This document shows, one piece after another, positions 1 through 11,206 of a DNA stretch of 64,000 nucleotides (within the stretch, counting starts at the first letter, position 1; every line of letters begins with the position of its first letter). Source of the stretch: Campanula takesimana (taxonomy: Eukaryota > Streptophyta > Magnoliopsida > Asterales > Campanulaceae). The notes under the pieces were generated by a model. That model had not been told where the DNA came from. It searched no databases and saw only the letters and a program-made list of their open reading frames with translations. The translations under genes were made by a program, and so were the position numbers. The stretch is from the NCBI GenBank assembly GCA_026119855.1, contig JAOWBW010001053.1:1-64000 (forward strand), in the 5' to 3' direction.

Positions 1-195
1 CTGTTGGGTATGCTTACTTCTTGACCCTCCTATTCTCGTTAGAATTGATGATACCATCACCATTAATATTTTTATGGACTTTAGGACCCTAAGTAAGAAG
101 TTTTATAACTTCAATTTAGCTTAGTCCATTTTTAGTATAGGCTTAGATCACAGGACTTGAAGCGGAAAGGAATGAAGATCCAAGTGTCAGTGGTA

Positions 196-248
196 CTGCG
201 CAGGACTTCGCTGCACAGGACACCACTGCGCAGGAATATCCTGCGCAG
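196..248. promoter_or_regulatory. Phased CTGCGCAG palindromes in the SIRE U3
   Basis: CTGCGCAG occurs at 196, 226 and 241, with the one-base variant CTGCACAG at 211, so four copies start exactly 15 bp apart. The 3' LTR repeats the phasing at 8715, 8730, 8745 and 8760, with one extra change in the last copy. The position upstream of the TATA box suggests protein-binding sites. No binding factor is known to me. Confidence 0.7.
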
Positions 249-613
249 CATTCTTCCTCAGTTCAATCCATTCAGATCACCTAACTGGAAAACGCTTTGA
301 AGATGTACGCTTTTAAGAGTGTTAGGTGTGCAGAAACGACAAAACAAGCACACTTAGCAGATCCAACGGTGGAGACGCGCTCAGAGATATATTTCAAATA
401 AAGACAGTTGTCAACCTTCTAGAAGAAGCTTTTTGATTTGGTCTTCACGCTCAGTCTCCAACGGTCTATATACCTGCGACCAATCATATTGTGCCAGGTC
501 ATCAAACTTTGATTAGAGCTCCAACGGCTATAAAGGACACATGCACACCAATCATATTGTGCCAGCTCATCGTCCTTGCTCAGAGCTCCAACGGCTATAT
601 TCAAGCTCTCAGC

Positions 614-621
614 TATAAATA
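614..621 (+). promoter_or_regulatory. TATA box of the SIRE LTR
   Basis: TATAAATA is present at this spot and again in the 3' LTR at 9138-9145, inside otherwise conserved sequence. It probably sets the start of the genomic RNA about 30 bp downstream. Confidence 0.6.
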
Positions 622-1418
622 AGCCAGCTCATCTTCATTTCCAAGTTGCTAGAGTTTGTGCTTTATAATATCCTTGAAGTTCTGAAGATTGCTGCTTACT
701 ATTCACAGACTCAGATCAACCTTCAACCTTCATACCTCAAACTCCTGCCCAGATCCTAAGCCTTAAATCACCAGAATTCTTCGTGCTCTTCATCTCATAG
801 ATTCATAGAGCCCAGAATTTCTGAACACACACACACCTCTTGAAGCTTTGATCATTAAGATCTTTCTTCTTGAGATACACCGGTTTAGTCTAGGATTTCT
901 CTTCATAGATTATAGATCTTTGAGATAGTGTGTTTCATTGTTGTATCTAGTAACTCTCTCATATAATAAGGTCTCCTTTAGAAAATCCAAGACTAACCAT
1001 CTTGGTAGAGGACGTAGATCTTTCATCGATCGAACCTCTCCAAATAGCTTGTTCTTTAATCTCGCTATTACTTTCTGCTAATCATTTCTGAATTACTGCT
1101 TTGTTTGATCTTATCAGATTGCTACTATTGCGCTGTGTTTGTTGATTGCTTATTGCCTAGAGAAATCTTTTTATCCAACTCTTAAGCCAAAAATTAGCGC
1201 GTGCGTTTTTATCCTTGCGCCTGTTTACTGCGCAGGTGCTGCTTAAAACTTCCGCTGTGCATTTCACACTCTCACTGCACGCTATACTTAGCTTATTTGA
1301 GAACTGTGCGCATAAGCCATTGATTTGCAAAAGGGTTTGAAAAAGAATTTTAAAACGCTATTCACCCCCCCCCCTCTAGCATTTTTCATACCCTTGTTGC
1401 CCCTTTGGGACCAACAAG

Positions 1419-1430
1419 TGGTATCAGAGC
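1419..1430 (+). other. Primer binding site, initiator methionine tRNA type
   Basis: TGGTATCAGAGC lies two bases after the 5' LTR end. This is the usual plant copia PBS, complementary to the 3' end of the initiator methionine tRNA, which primes minus-strand DNA synthesis. Confidence 0.9.
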
Positions 1431-1490
1431 GAACACCTTCATAAAACTTGTTTTGTTTTTCAAGCTTAACAGCTTGGGTGCCGATTCAAG

Positions 1491-3771
1491 ATGGCTTCAA
1501 AATCTTGGGCAATGGCTAACTATTCACATGTCCCAGTGCTGAATGAAGATCACTTCGAAATCTGGAAGCACTGCATGCTCACTCATTTTTCTTCTATCGA
1601 CGAGATCCTCCACGACATCGTTCTGAAGGACCTTACATTCCAATGAAGGCCAATCCAGATGCTGCTACCAACAAGGATAATCCTACAATCAAGAAGGCCA
1701 AAGGGGAATGGACTGATGAAGAAAAGAAATGGGTTGGCTATGATGGAAGAGCAAGGAGCATCATTCTTAGCACTCTAGACCTCTCCACGCACAATCAAAT
1801 TGTGAGCGGTGGAACTGCAAAGGAACTATGGGATGCTATTGAAGGATATGTGAATGGAGACAAAGTAAGCAAGGAAAACAAAAGATTTGTGGTGCAAAGA
1901 AAATTCAACTGCTTCATGAGAAAAGATGGTGAAACCTTGAGACAAACATATGATCGCTTCTGTACTGTTGTAAACTCTTGTAAATCTCTTGGAACTACTT
2001 TCACCAATAAAGAAGTCAATTCTCAATTCTTAGATGCGCTAGGTTCCAGATATGTGCACAAAGCAAGTCATCTGGAAGATTCTGGATTTCTAGATACTTG
2101 GCCTCTGCGCAGCTTATACGCTAACTTAAAAGTGTATGAGCTAAAGCTTGATCGAATCGACGAAACTGAAGGCAAAGGAAAGCTTGTTTCCTATGTTGCG
2201 CAAAAGGAACCTGCGCCTGCTCAAACCTCAGACAAATTCTCTACTTCCTCTTTACTCGAAATGGATGATGATGATTTCGCTATGTTCGTTAAGCGATTCC
2301 AAAAATTCAGGAAATTCTCTAAACCTGGATCCTCTAGCAAACACACCTGCTAAATTCTCTCGTGGCAGAGACTCAAAGAAAGATGAAGAATTGGTCTGCT
2401 ACAACTGCAGAAAGCCCGGTCATTTTGCTTCAAAATGTCCCACTCCAAAATATGAGTACATGAAGAGGAATAATGCGCAGAGATCATCAAGGCAGCGCGG
2501 GATGATTGCTGAAGAAGACTGCGCAGAAAAGGAACCGAAGACTTGGATAGAGACTGACACTGAAGACAGTGATGATGATGACTCTGAGGATGGACTGCTC
2601 GCTTGATGGCAAATGCTGATGCTGATAGCGATTCAGACAATGATCAAGATGCGGACACAAAGGCTGCGCCAAGAACAAAGAAGAAAGGTCTCACTATCAC
2701 TGAACTGGTGGAAATGGGACATCTGACTCCAAGCAGACAGAATGGCAAGTACTTGTTTGCCCGAGCAGACCTATCAAAGAAATTTGTAGCTGCGCCCTCA
2801 CGCAAAGAATCTCTTGAAATTCCTGCTGAAATTGTAATAGAAAAGAATGACTCTGCTGCTGAGCGCGAGTCTATTTTTCAGCAAGCTGAAAAGGTAATCA
2901 AGAAATTTAACTCTATGAAAGAAGCAGTGGATTTATCAATTGGAGAAATTTCACAGCTTAAGACGGAGAAAACTCTTTTAAAATCTGAGATCACACTCCT
3001 TAAGGAGCAGATTAAAAGCATGACTCCTCTTACTGAAAAGAACCGTTTTCTCACAGATCAAAATGAGCTATTTAAGTAAGAAACGAAGAATTGGCTGCTC
3101 AAGTATGATCTCACAAGATCACTAATGAGTGGACCAAATCTCGTGTCACTATGGACCAAATTCTAGAATCCCAAAAAGCTAGTGGAGACAAGGAAGGCTT
3201 GGGATTTTCAACTAGTGATAACTTTAAATGCGCAGTTTGCTCTGAAAAGGAAAAGGAATTTACACCACAGCAAACTATTGAAATTCCTAAAGCAAAGCAT
3301 TCTGCTTCAGTGGGTAAAGGACAGGAGAAAGTCCAGAGACAAAATTTCCATTATGTCTACCCAAAAAAGCAAACTGGAAAAGCCAAGGGTAAGGCTAAAG
3401 TTGATCCTGCGCATGACAACTCATATTCTGACTATGGTTGCGCTTCAACTTCAAATGTCAAATCTGCGCAAAAGGGTCATGCGCATGAAAGCCATGCGCC
3501 CCAACGCCAGATGCGCATTCTTAAGAAAAGCGCACCCAAACCTCAGAAAATGATATTTGTCAAAGCAAGTTCATCTGCTCCAGTAAAGAATGCTGCGCCA
3601 AAGAAAAGTAAAGAGTTTGTAAAAACCCAATCTATAAGTGGCTTTCATCATTGTGTTGTGTGTGATGGTTTAGGTCACAAGGCTGTAGAATGCCTTTTGC
3701 GATTTGCTCCTAATGCCAAGGGACGTAAAAATCCTAAGGTCAGACAGGAGTGGGTTGTCAAAAGTTGCTAA
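1491..3771 (+). pseudogene. gag: SIRE-type gag (capsid/nucleocapsid), frameshifted
   Basis: The first ATG (1491) follows the PBS and opens a copia-type Gag N-terminus, but the frame breaks near 1625 and again near 2340, 2600 and 3080. The pieces read in order 1491-1645, 1643-2353, 2148-2606, 2603-3079 and 3151-3771. They hold the retrotransposon Gag core (about 1700-2200), a CCHC zinc knuckle at 2397-2438 (C-X2-C-X4-H-X4-C), an acidic Asp/Ser-rich stretch, a Lys/Glu-rich probable coiled coil (about 2870-3070) and a second CCHC knuckle at 3652-3693. Gag would form the virus-like particle and bind the genomic RNA. The long linker and second knuckle make it larger than most copia Gag proteins. 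With at least four frame breaks, no intact product is possible. Confidence 0.85.
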
Positions 3772-3808
3772 CTCTAGGACCTAAGAATAAAGGGGACCTG
3801 CGTTCTTA

Positions 3809-6800
3809 ATGTCTATCTTTCAGGTCTCCTGCTTCACTGCGCACTCTTCACAAGCTAAAGCGCATATATGGTACCTCGATAATGGATGTTCTAGACACAT
3901 GACTGGAGATACTACCGCTCTTGAAGAAGTGCATGAAGGAAGAGGTCCCTCTGTAACTTTTGGAGACAACAACAAAGGGCACATAGTTGGATATGGAAAA
4001 ATCAGAAAAGATAAAGTGTGCATTGAGAAAGTTGCGCTCGTTGAAGGTCTCAAGCACAACCTGCTCTCCATATCACAATTCTGCGATAAAGGTTTGGAAT
4101 GTCACTTCAGTGCAATGCACTGCTACATCAAAGATGGCATATCCGGACTAACTTTGCTCACAGGGACTCGTAAGACTAATATTTACATTATTGATCTTAC
4201 TTCTATAGATTCTATCACTAATCTCTGTTTTGTAGCAAAGAATGTAAGTGAAAGCAGCTGGCTATGGCATAAGCGCTTAAGTCATTTGAACTTCAAGTAT
4301 TTGGCTAAGCTAGGAAGGGAAAATCTTGTCAAAGGACTTCCCAAAGTAGCTGACCATCATGACAGAAAATGCGCAGCATGCCAGCTCGGTAAACAACCTA
4401 AGCAGTCTTTCTCCAGCAAGATTGTCTCCTCAACTTCCAAATGTTTACAACTGCTTCACATGGACTTGTTTGGACCAGTCACCACTGCGAGCATTGGAGG
4501 AAACAAATATACTTTAGTCGTGGTGGATGACTACTCAAGATACACATGGGTCGAAATGATGATATCCAAAGATGACTGCTATGATATCTTGACTGCGCTA
4601 TTTCGAAAGCTCCAAACTCAAAAAGAAGACGACATCGTGAGTGTTAGATCAGACAATGGAACTGAATTCAAGAATAACGGTGTTGCTCAATACTGCGATG
4701 ACCATGGAATTGATCACAATTTCTCTGCTGCTGGAGTTCCTCAACAAAATGGCGTTGTGGAAAGAAAGAATCGCACGTTGATTGAGGCTGGAAAAACAAT
4801 GATAGCAGAAGCTAAGCTTCCAAAGTATTTCTGGGGAGAAGCTGTCAACACTGCTTGCTTTACTCAGAATAGATCCCTCATCAACAAAGCCTACAACAAG
4901 ACTCCATATGAGCTATGGAGAGGAAGAGCGCCCAACATTGCTTTCTTCAAGATCTTTGGCTGCAAATGCTATATCCTCTACAATGCCAAAGATCATAGAG
5001 GTAAATTCGACGCCAAAGCAGATGAAGGTATTTTCGTTGGGTATGCCAAACATTCTAAAGCTTTTCGTGTTTTTAATAGAACTACTCTAGTAATTGTAGA
5101 ATCTGTACATGTTACTTTTGATGAGCATTCTCTCCTTGAGCCACATCTGGCTCTAAATGATTCTGATGATTCTGCTGAGAATGTTGAGACAGGTACGCAG
5201 CCTCAAACTGTACCTGCGCAGAATGTTAATCAAGAAGATCAAAACCAGAATCAAGCAAGTCCATCGCATGCGCATACACCCGATGCTGGGCCAGAAGTGA
5301 CGACTCCTGATGCACAAACTCCTCCTCCTGCGCATGATGTTTCTCCACTTCAGCAAATCACTTTTGATGATCTTGATGCTGGATCAAATGAAGTACCCAT
5401 TGAATATCTTCGTATTCCTACCACTCAACCTAACTTACCTCCCGAGGTTCGTGAAGTTAGAGACCATCCAACTTCAAACATCATTGGTGATCTCAATGTA
5501 GGGGTTCGTACTAGGAGAGCATCAAATTTTGATGATGAATATCACTCCTTTATCTCTCAAATCGAACCAAAGAAGATTGATGAAGCACTCCAAGATTCAA
5601 GCTGGGTTACTGCTATGCAAGAAGAGCTTAACCAATTTGAGCGCTGCAAGGTTTGGACCTTAGTACCTAGACCTCATGATTAAGGCATTATTGGTACAAA
5701 ATGGGTATTCAGAAACAAGATGGCTGAGAATGGAAGCATCACAAGAAACAAAGCAAGGTTTGTTGCGCAAGGCTATAGGCAAGAGGAAGGAATCAACTAC
5801 GATGAAACATTTGCGCCAGTAGCAAGACTTGAAGCTATAAGAATTTTCTTAGCTTATGCCTCTCACAAGAAATTCAAGCTTTATCAAATGGATGTGAAGA
5901 GCGCATTTCTCAACGGAGAACACCAAGAGACGGTCTACGTAGCTCAACCTCCTGGATTTGAAGATAGCAGATTTCCAAATCATGTCTTCAAGCTTCAAAA
6001 AGCTTTGTATGGACTTAAACAAGCTCCAAGAGCATGGTACGATACGCTATCAAATTTCCTACTAGAGAAGGGCTTCAAGCGCGGTAAAATCGATACAACT
6101 CTTTTTATTGCTAAGTATAATGATCATTCTTTACTTGTTCAAATTTATGTCGATGATATTATATTTGGTTCTACTAATGAGTTACTTTGTAAGCGCTTTG
6201 AAAAGCTCATGAAAAGCAAGTTTGAAATGAGCATGATGGGAGAACTCACATTCTTCCTCGGGCTTCAAATCAAGCAATTGAATGATGGTATCTTCATAAA
6301 TCAAGCCAAGTACACAAAGGACTTAATCAAGAAATTTGGACTTGAGAATGCTAAAGCATACGACACTCCAATGGCCACGGGCAACAAACTTGACAAAGAC
6401 TTGAAAGGAAAGAAAGTTGATCAAAATTTATATCGAGGTATGATTGGCTCTCTCCTTTATCTTACTGCAAGTAGGCCGGATATTATGTTTAGTGTTTGTG
6501 TCTGTGCGCGCTATCAAGCGGACCCTAGAGAAGCGCACTTAACTTCTGTTAAACGCATTATTCGTTATCTTTCTGGAACTGTTAACCTTGGACTTTGGTA
6601 CACCAAAGATTCGAATTTCGATTTGCTAGGTTATTCAGACGCAGACTACGCAGCATGCACTATTAACAGGAAGAGCACAAGTGGCACTTGTCATTTCCTT
6701 GGAAATCGACTTGTTGCGTGGGCAAGCAAGAAACAAGCTGCTGTGTCCATCTCCACTACAGAAGCTGAATACATTGCTGCTGGGAGCTGCTGCTGCCAAA

Positions 6801-7075
6801 TCCTATGGATGAAGCAACAATTAGTGGACTATGGAATTAATAAAGGAAATTGCCCAATTTTCTGCGATAATATGTCCACCATAGCAGTTTCCAATCCTGT
6901 TATGCATTCAAAGACAAAGCACATCGACATTAAATATCATTTTCTCAAGGACCACGTGGAAAAGGGAAACATTCATTTAGAGCACGTGGGCACAGATAAT
7001 CAAATTGCTGATATCCTTACAAAGGCTCTTGATGCAAAAAGATCTTGTGTTTGCTTGATAAGATATTCATCATAG
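3809..7075 (+). pseudogene. pol: SIRE-type pol: protease, integrase, RT, RNase H; one internal stop
   Basis: One frame runs from 3809 to 7075 apart from a TAA at 5681-5683. Domains in order: aspartic protease with D-N-G at 3878 in place of the usual D-S/T-G; GAG-pre-integrase with the HHCC zinc site (about 4260-4400); integrase core with catalytic Asp in HMDLFGP, Asp in RSDNGTEF and Glu in VVERKN; RT with YVDD at 6146-6157; RNase H near 6620-6800. The stop falls at the integrase-RT linker, so RT and RNase H are cut off from the rest. The C-terminus also looks frameshifted just before 7075. The ATG at 3809 is only the first in the open stretch; in SIRE-like elements pol is normally made as a Gag-Pol fusion. 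RT of this type copies the genomic RNA in the particle and integrase inserts the cDNA. Confidence 0.92.
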
Positions 7076-7260
7076 GTCAAGATCCATGCTTCTGCGCAAC
7101 CCCTGCGCAGTACTTCCTTTGCGCATATCACTAATGTTAATCTATTTTAATAATTGATTGCGCTATTTATAGCTCTGCGCATGATTTTGACATGCGCACA
7201 CTTCGTGGATCGTAGGCTCTCAATACTATTCAAGTCAACCAGGTTGCTGCGCAGTCCCAA

Positions 7261-8022
7261 ATGACTCAGCTCATTACTACGCAGACAGCTATCCAAGAGC
7301 AACTTGATGCGCAGCGTTTAGAGATTGCTGCCATTAAGGGGGAGAATATATCAAAGGCAAGTACCTCCGCCGGCCCCTCTGCGCAACGCGTTCCTGATGC
7401 ATTAGACCAAATGGTCCTGGACTCTTTAAAGTCAATAGCTGGGATGCTTGAAAACGTCTGCACCTATACCGCTATCAATGATGGGTTTATAGGACTGCTT
7501 AAGCGTCTGCGCAAGAGCCTAGACGACGGGTTGCATGAAGGATTTGCTGGGATGGAAGCGATGATGTTGGAGAGATTGGAACAAGGTCCCAGTCCTGCGC
7601 ATGCCAATTCACTTAATATGGAAAGCGTCAGGGAGTACACAACTCAAGCGATGACTGATTTCGCTGATGGGTTCAACGCTAGGATGGATCAAGCCATGTT
7701 CGATATTCAAGCCAGCGTGAACACTCAGCGCCTCCACACTGACCAAAGACTCGAAGCAACGCAGGCCACCGTCATTAACACTATTGAAGCTGCTGAGCAA
7801 TCTTATTTTAATCAGATGACGGGACATCAAGTGCAGTATAGAGCCAACTTCCGAAAGCTGCGAGAAGATAACGCAGATATGCGCAGAGGAATGGCTACCT
7901 ATGTCGGTGAGGCCGTAGCTTTCAGAGAAAGATTTCAAGAACTGAAGATTGAACTTATGAATAAGTTCAACAGTCTGCAGAATGAGCTACGTGAAGCCTT
8001 GCACCGGATCAACATAGACTAG
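7261..8022 (+). CDS. Extra ORF downstream of pol, predicted coiled coil (SIRE 'env-like' position)
   Basis: An uninterrupted 253-codon frame lies between the pol stop and the 3' LTR, where SIRE-lineage elements carry an env-like or additional ORF. The protein is rich in Gln, Glu, Ala and Met, with long helical stretches (roughly residues 80-250) typical of coiled coils. I see no signal peptide and no convincing membrane segment, so an envelope role is not supported here. The frame is open upstream back to a TAG at 7213, and the ATG at 7261 is the first in frame. It is intact while gag and pol in the same copy are broken, which may reflect chance, later origin or selection. A structural or RNA-binding accessory role is possible. 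I do not recognise the family. Confidence 0.6.
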   Translation: MTQLITTQTAIQEQLDAQRLEIAAIKGENISKASTSAGPSAQRVPDALDQMVLDSLKSIAGMLENVCTYTAINDGFIGLLKRLRKSLDDGLHEGFAGMEAMMLERLEQGPSPAHANSLNMESVREYTTQAMTDFADGFNARMDQAMFDIQASVNTQRLHTDQRLEATQATVINTIEAAEQSYFNQMTGHQVQYRANFRKLREDNADMRRGMATYVGEAVAFRERFQELKIELMNKFNSLQNELREALHRINID

Positions 8023-8515
8023 GTTCTATGTAATTCTTTTTTGTTTTTGCGCAAAGTATTTCTTATTGTGCGCATTTTTTTGTGTTTTTTTTTCTTATTC
8101 AAACTTGTAATCTGCAACTCTTTACATTTCAAGTTTTAATGAGAAAAATCGCATCATGTGTTTCCAAAACCTTGTTCAAATTCAAACTCCTTGTTTGTGG
8201 AACAATGATTGCATTATTTCAACCCATACGCATAATCTTAACTGCTCATATTCTCAACGCATAATGTTTAAACATTCAATTTAAACGCATACTCAAAACT
8301 AAAACTCATATCATTTGTATGCGCTGAATGATACTTCTGTCTTTCTCTTTTTGTAAGCTAATCTTTTGGATAGACTAGAAATCTATGACATTGGCAAGTG
8401 TGTGCATTGACTTGAGGCATGATTTGCTATTCATATCTTTATGGAATGTTATTATCAAGTACAATGAATTGCCTTTGTTATAGTAGGTAATGGCATCAAT
8501 CATTTAGGGGGAGAT
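8023..8515 (+). other. Non-coding tail and polypurine tract of the SIRE element
   Basis: AT-rich sequence without a supported gene. It ends in TTAGGGGGAGATT directly against the 3' LTR, the expected polypurine tract for plus-strand priming (about 8505-8515). Confidence 0.75.
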
Positions 8516-9941
8516 TGTTGGGTATGCTTACTTCTTGACCCTCCTATTCTCGTTAGAATTGATTGATACCATCACCTATTAATATTTTATGGACTTTAGG
8601 ACCCTATGTAAGAAGTTTTATAACTTCAATTTTTAGCTTAGTCCATTTTATAGTATAGGCTTAGATCACAGGACTTGAAGCGGAAAGGAATGAAGATCCA
8701 AGTGTCAGAGGTTACTGCGCAGGACTTCGCTGCACAGCACACCACTGCGCAGGAATATCCTGCGTAGCATTCTTCCTCAGTTCAATCCATTCAGATCACC
8801 TAACTTGGAAAACGCTTTGAAGATGTACGCTTTTAAGAGTGTTAAGGTGTGCAGAAACGACAAAACAAGCACACTTAGCAGATCCAACTGTGGAGACGCG
8901 GTCAAGAGATATATTTCAAATAAAGACAGCTGTCAACCTTCTAGAAGAAGCTTTTTGAATTTGGTCTTCATGCTCAGTCTCCAACGACTCTATATACCTG
9001 CGCACCAATCATATTGTGCCAGGTCATCAACTTTGATTAGAGCTCCAACGGCTATAAAGGACACATGCGCACCAATCATATTGTGCCAGATCATCGTCCT
9101 TGCTCAGAGCTCCAACGGCTATATTCAAGCTCTCAGCTATAAATAAGCCAGTTCATCTTCATTTCCAAGTTGCTAGAGTTTGTGCTTTATAATATCCTTG
9201 AAGTTCTGAAGATTGCTGCTTACTATTCACAGATTCAAGATCAACCTTCAACCTTCATACCTTCAAACTCCTGCCCAGATCCTAAGCCTTAAATCACCAG
9301 AATTCTTCGTGCTCTTCATCTCATAGATTCATAGAGCCCAGAATTTATGAACACACACACACCTCTTGAAGCTTTGATCATTAAGATCTTACTTCTTGAG
9401 ATACACCGGTTTAGTCTAGGATTTGCTCTTCATAGATTATAGATCTTTGAGATAGTTGTGTTTCATTGTTGTATCTTGTAACTCTCTCATATAATAAGAT
9501 CTCCTTTAGAAAATCCAAGACTAACCATCTTGGTAGAGGACGTAGATCTTTCATCGATCGAACCTCTCCAAATAGCTTGTTCTTTAATCTCGCTATTTAC
9601 TTTCTGCTAATCATTTCTGAATTACTGCTTTGTTTGATCTTATCAGATTGCTACTATTGCCGCTGTGTTTGTTATTGCTTATTGCCTTTGAACATTTTAT
9701 CCAACTCCTTAAGCCAAAACTTAGCGCGTGCGTTTTTATCCTTGCGCAGCTTTTTACTGCGCAGGTGCTGCTTAAAACTTCCGCTGTGCATTTCACACTC
9801 TCACTGCGCGCTATACTTAGCTTATTTGAGAACTGTGCGCATAAGCCATTGATTTGCAAAAGGGTTTGAAAAGAATTTTAAAACGCTATTCACCCCCCCT
9901 CTTGCATTTTTCATACCCTTGTTGCTCCTTTGGGACCAACA
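8516..9941 (+). repeat. 3' LTR of the SIRE-type element
   Basis: Matches the 5' LTR over its whole length, including the palindrome cluster (8715-8767), the tandem 68-bp pair and the TATA box (9138-9145). It is 11 bp longer than the 5' copy through scattered indels, and has a shorter C run near 9892. The visible divergence indicates an insertion that is not very recent. Confidence 0.95.
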
Positions 9942-10133
9942 CTAACACACACACACACACTGATCATGATAGAAAGACCGATTCGTCGGGCAATAGGAGT
10001 GATAACATGAATATTCTTCTCTTATTGTAATTTGATCCCCGAACCCTATTATTCTCATAAATGGTTTTTCTCAATGTTTTAACAATAAATAAAACAACGT
10101 GGCGACTCTCGATTTCCATCTCGCGTATTCACA
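9942..10133 (+). repeat. 3' end of a Tat-type LTR (host element), cut by the SIRE insertion
   Basis: This segment reads into a gypsy PBS at 10135 and ends TATTCACA. It is clearly homologous, on the opposite strand, to 50472-50745: both have CATGATAGAAAGACCGAT, a CCCCGAACC segment and TGGCGACTCT near the end. It is therefore the U5 end of an LTR of a plus-strand Tat element. The rest of that LTR lies to the left of the SIRE insertion, outside the window. Confidence 0.75.
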
Positions 10134-10134
10134 G

Positions 10135-10152
10135 TGGCGACTCCGCTGGGGA
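10135..10152 (+). other. Primer binding site, Tat/Ogre type
   Basis: TGGCGACTCCGCTGGGGA follows the LTR end by one base. The same site with two changes is at 48108. It begins TGG, as expected for pairing with a tRNA CCA end. I believe Ogre/Tat elements often use an arginine tRNA, but I cannot confirm the tRNA here. Confidence 0.75.
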
Positions 10153-10774
10153 CTTGATTTCGAAAAACCTTTGTTCAAAACTTAAGAGGGTCTAACTTTC
10201 ATAAACTTCGTGATTTTGTTTGTGTTCTAACTGCCCGCACACCCTTTTCTGCAAATCTGTTTCTAACGATTTACTGCAGGTTTATGTGTTTGTAGCATGT
10301 GTAAATGTTCTAGATCTACTCTATTATGTTCACTTCATGCTTAAATGCTATTATTATGAATTGTTATGCTAGTAGACTCCTCTCGTGCATTGCATATCAT
10401 TTCTAAAAATACGTAATCAAATGGCACACTACCACTAGTCCGTGTCACATTGGACACCCTACTGGATACTCCGCTGAGTGCACAGATTTTGGTGATCTTA
10501 TCACCTCTATCTTCGTGGCACCCGGGCTATCTAACTCATCGTGTTCGCTCCCGAGCCGTTGAGGTTAATCCTTGTTCATTTCTAAACCATGCACTTTGAT
10601 CGAGTTAAGAACACTTATCAAAACAAGTAATCCTAATCTTAACTAAAATCATTCATCATGTTGCATGTGTCTACCCTAGAACAACTCTAGTCAACCGTCG
10701 ACTCGTTTTCTCGACCCATCTAGGTCAAACCCATTATCTTGACCAAGGACCAAGTCATCTCCCTTTATTTTTGA

Positions 10775-11030
10775 CTTCTACGGTCATCTTATAAAACTTA
10801 CGGTTTTCAAAATCACAGACCTCTACGGTCATCTTATAAAACTTACGGTTTTCAAAAATCACAGACCTCTATGGTCATCTTATAAAACTTACGGTTTTCA
10901 AAAGTCACAGACCCCTACGGTCATCTTATAATACTTACGGTTTTCAAAAGTCACAGACCTCTACAGTCATCTTCTAATACTTACGGTTTTCAAAATCACT
11001 GACCTCTTACGGTCACTATCCCACTTGTTT
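10775..11030 (+). repeat. Tandem repeat of about 46 bp in the host Tat 5' untranslated region
   Basis: Five or more copies of a unit with CTACGGTCATCTTATAAAAC and TTACGGTTTTCAAAA, differing by single bases. The array lies between the PBS and the gag remnant, so it would be part of the transcribed leader. Confidence 0.85.
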
Positions 11031-11040
11031 TACTTAACCC

Positions 11041-11106
11041 GAACTGCGGTGACCTGAGCCTCTCATTGTGTGGGTCCTCTCCCGCATAGTAAGGGGAACG
11101 TAGGCA
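11041..11106. other. CTACG/CGTAG inverted-repeat cassette (Tat), copy 1
   Basis: Carries GACCTGAGCCTCTC and, further on, GGGGAACGTAGGCA: the reverse complement of a cassette repeated at 37252, 50752 and 57250, and in the same orientation at 20831. The outer arms pair imperfectly in this copy (CTGCG instead of CTACG). Confidence 0.6.
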
Positions 11107-11206
11107 GCTCCGGCCCGGTAAAACTTTTAGTCTTTTCACTCAAAGAATATTTCAAAAAATACGGATATCGAGTCTTTTCATAAAAAATGATTTTATAAAC
11201 GATGCC

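Larger units (their letters stand above)
2..1416 (+). repeat. 5' LTR of the SIRE-type element
   Basis: Direct repeat of 8516-9941 with scattered substitutions and small indels. It begins TGTTGGGTA and ends GACCAACA. It contains a palindrome cluster (196-248), a tandem pair of about 68-bp segments (481 and 549, each with CAATCATATTGTGCCAG), a TATA box at 614 and a C homopolymer near 1366-1376 whose length differs from the 3' copy. Confidence 0.95.
2..9941 (+). mobile_element. SIRE-type Ty1/copia LTR retrotransposon, full length
   Basis: Two long direct repeats (2-1416 and 8516-9941), both starting TGTTGGG and ending CCAACA, flank a methionine-tRNA-type PBS, gag, and a pol in copia order (protease, integrase, RT, RNase H), then an extra ORF and a purine-rich tract. 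The 1.4 kb LTRs, a gag with two zinc knuckles, the RT sequence and an additional ORF between pol and the 3' LTR fit the SIRE/Maximus lineage. The base before the left LTR is c; the five bases after the right LTR are ctaac, so the target duplication is only partly visible. Gag and pol are broken, so this copy is not autonomous. It lies inside the LTR of a Tat-type host element whose remainder starts at 9942. Confidence 0.93.

Noticed and set aside
7261..8022. Retroviral envelope gene
   Set aside because: No signal peptide, no transmembrane segment, no furin-type site; only the position is env-like.
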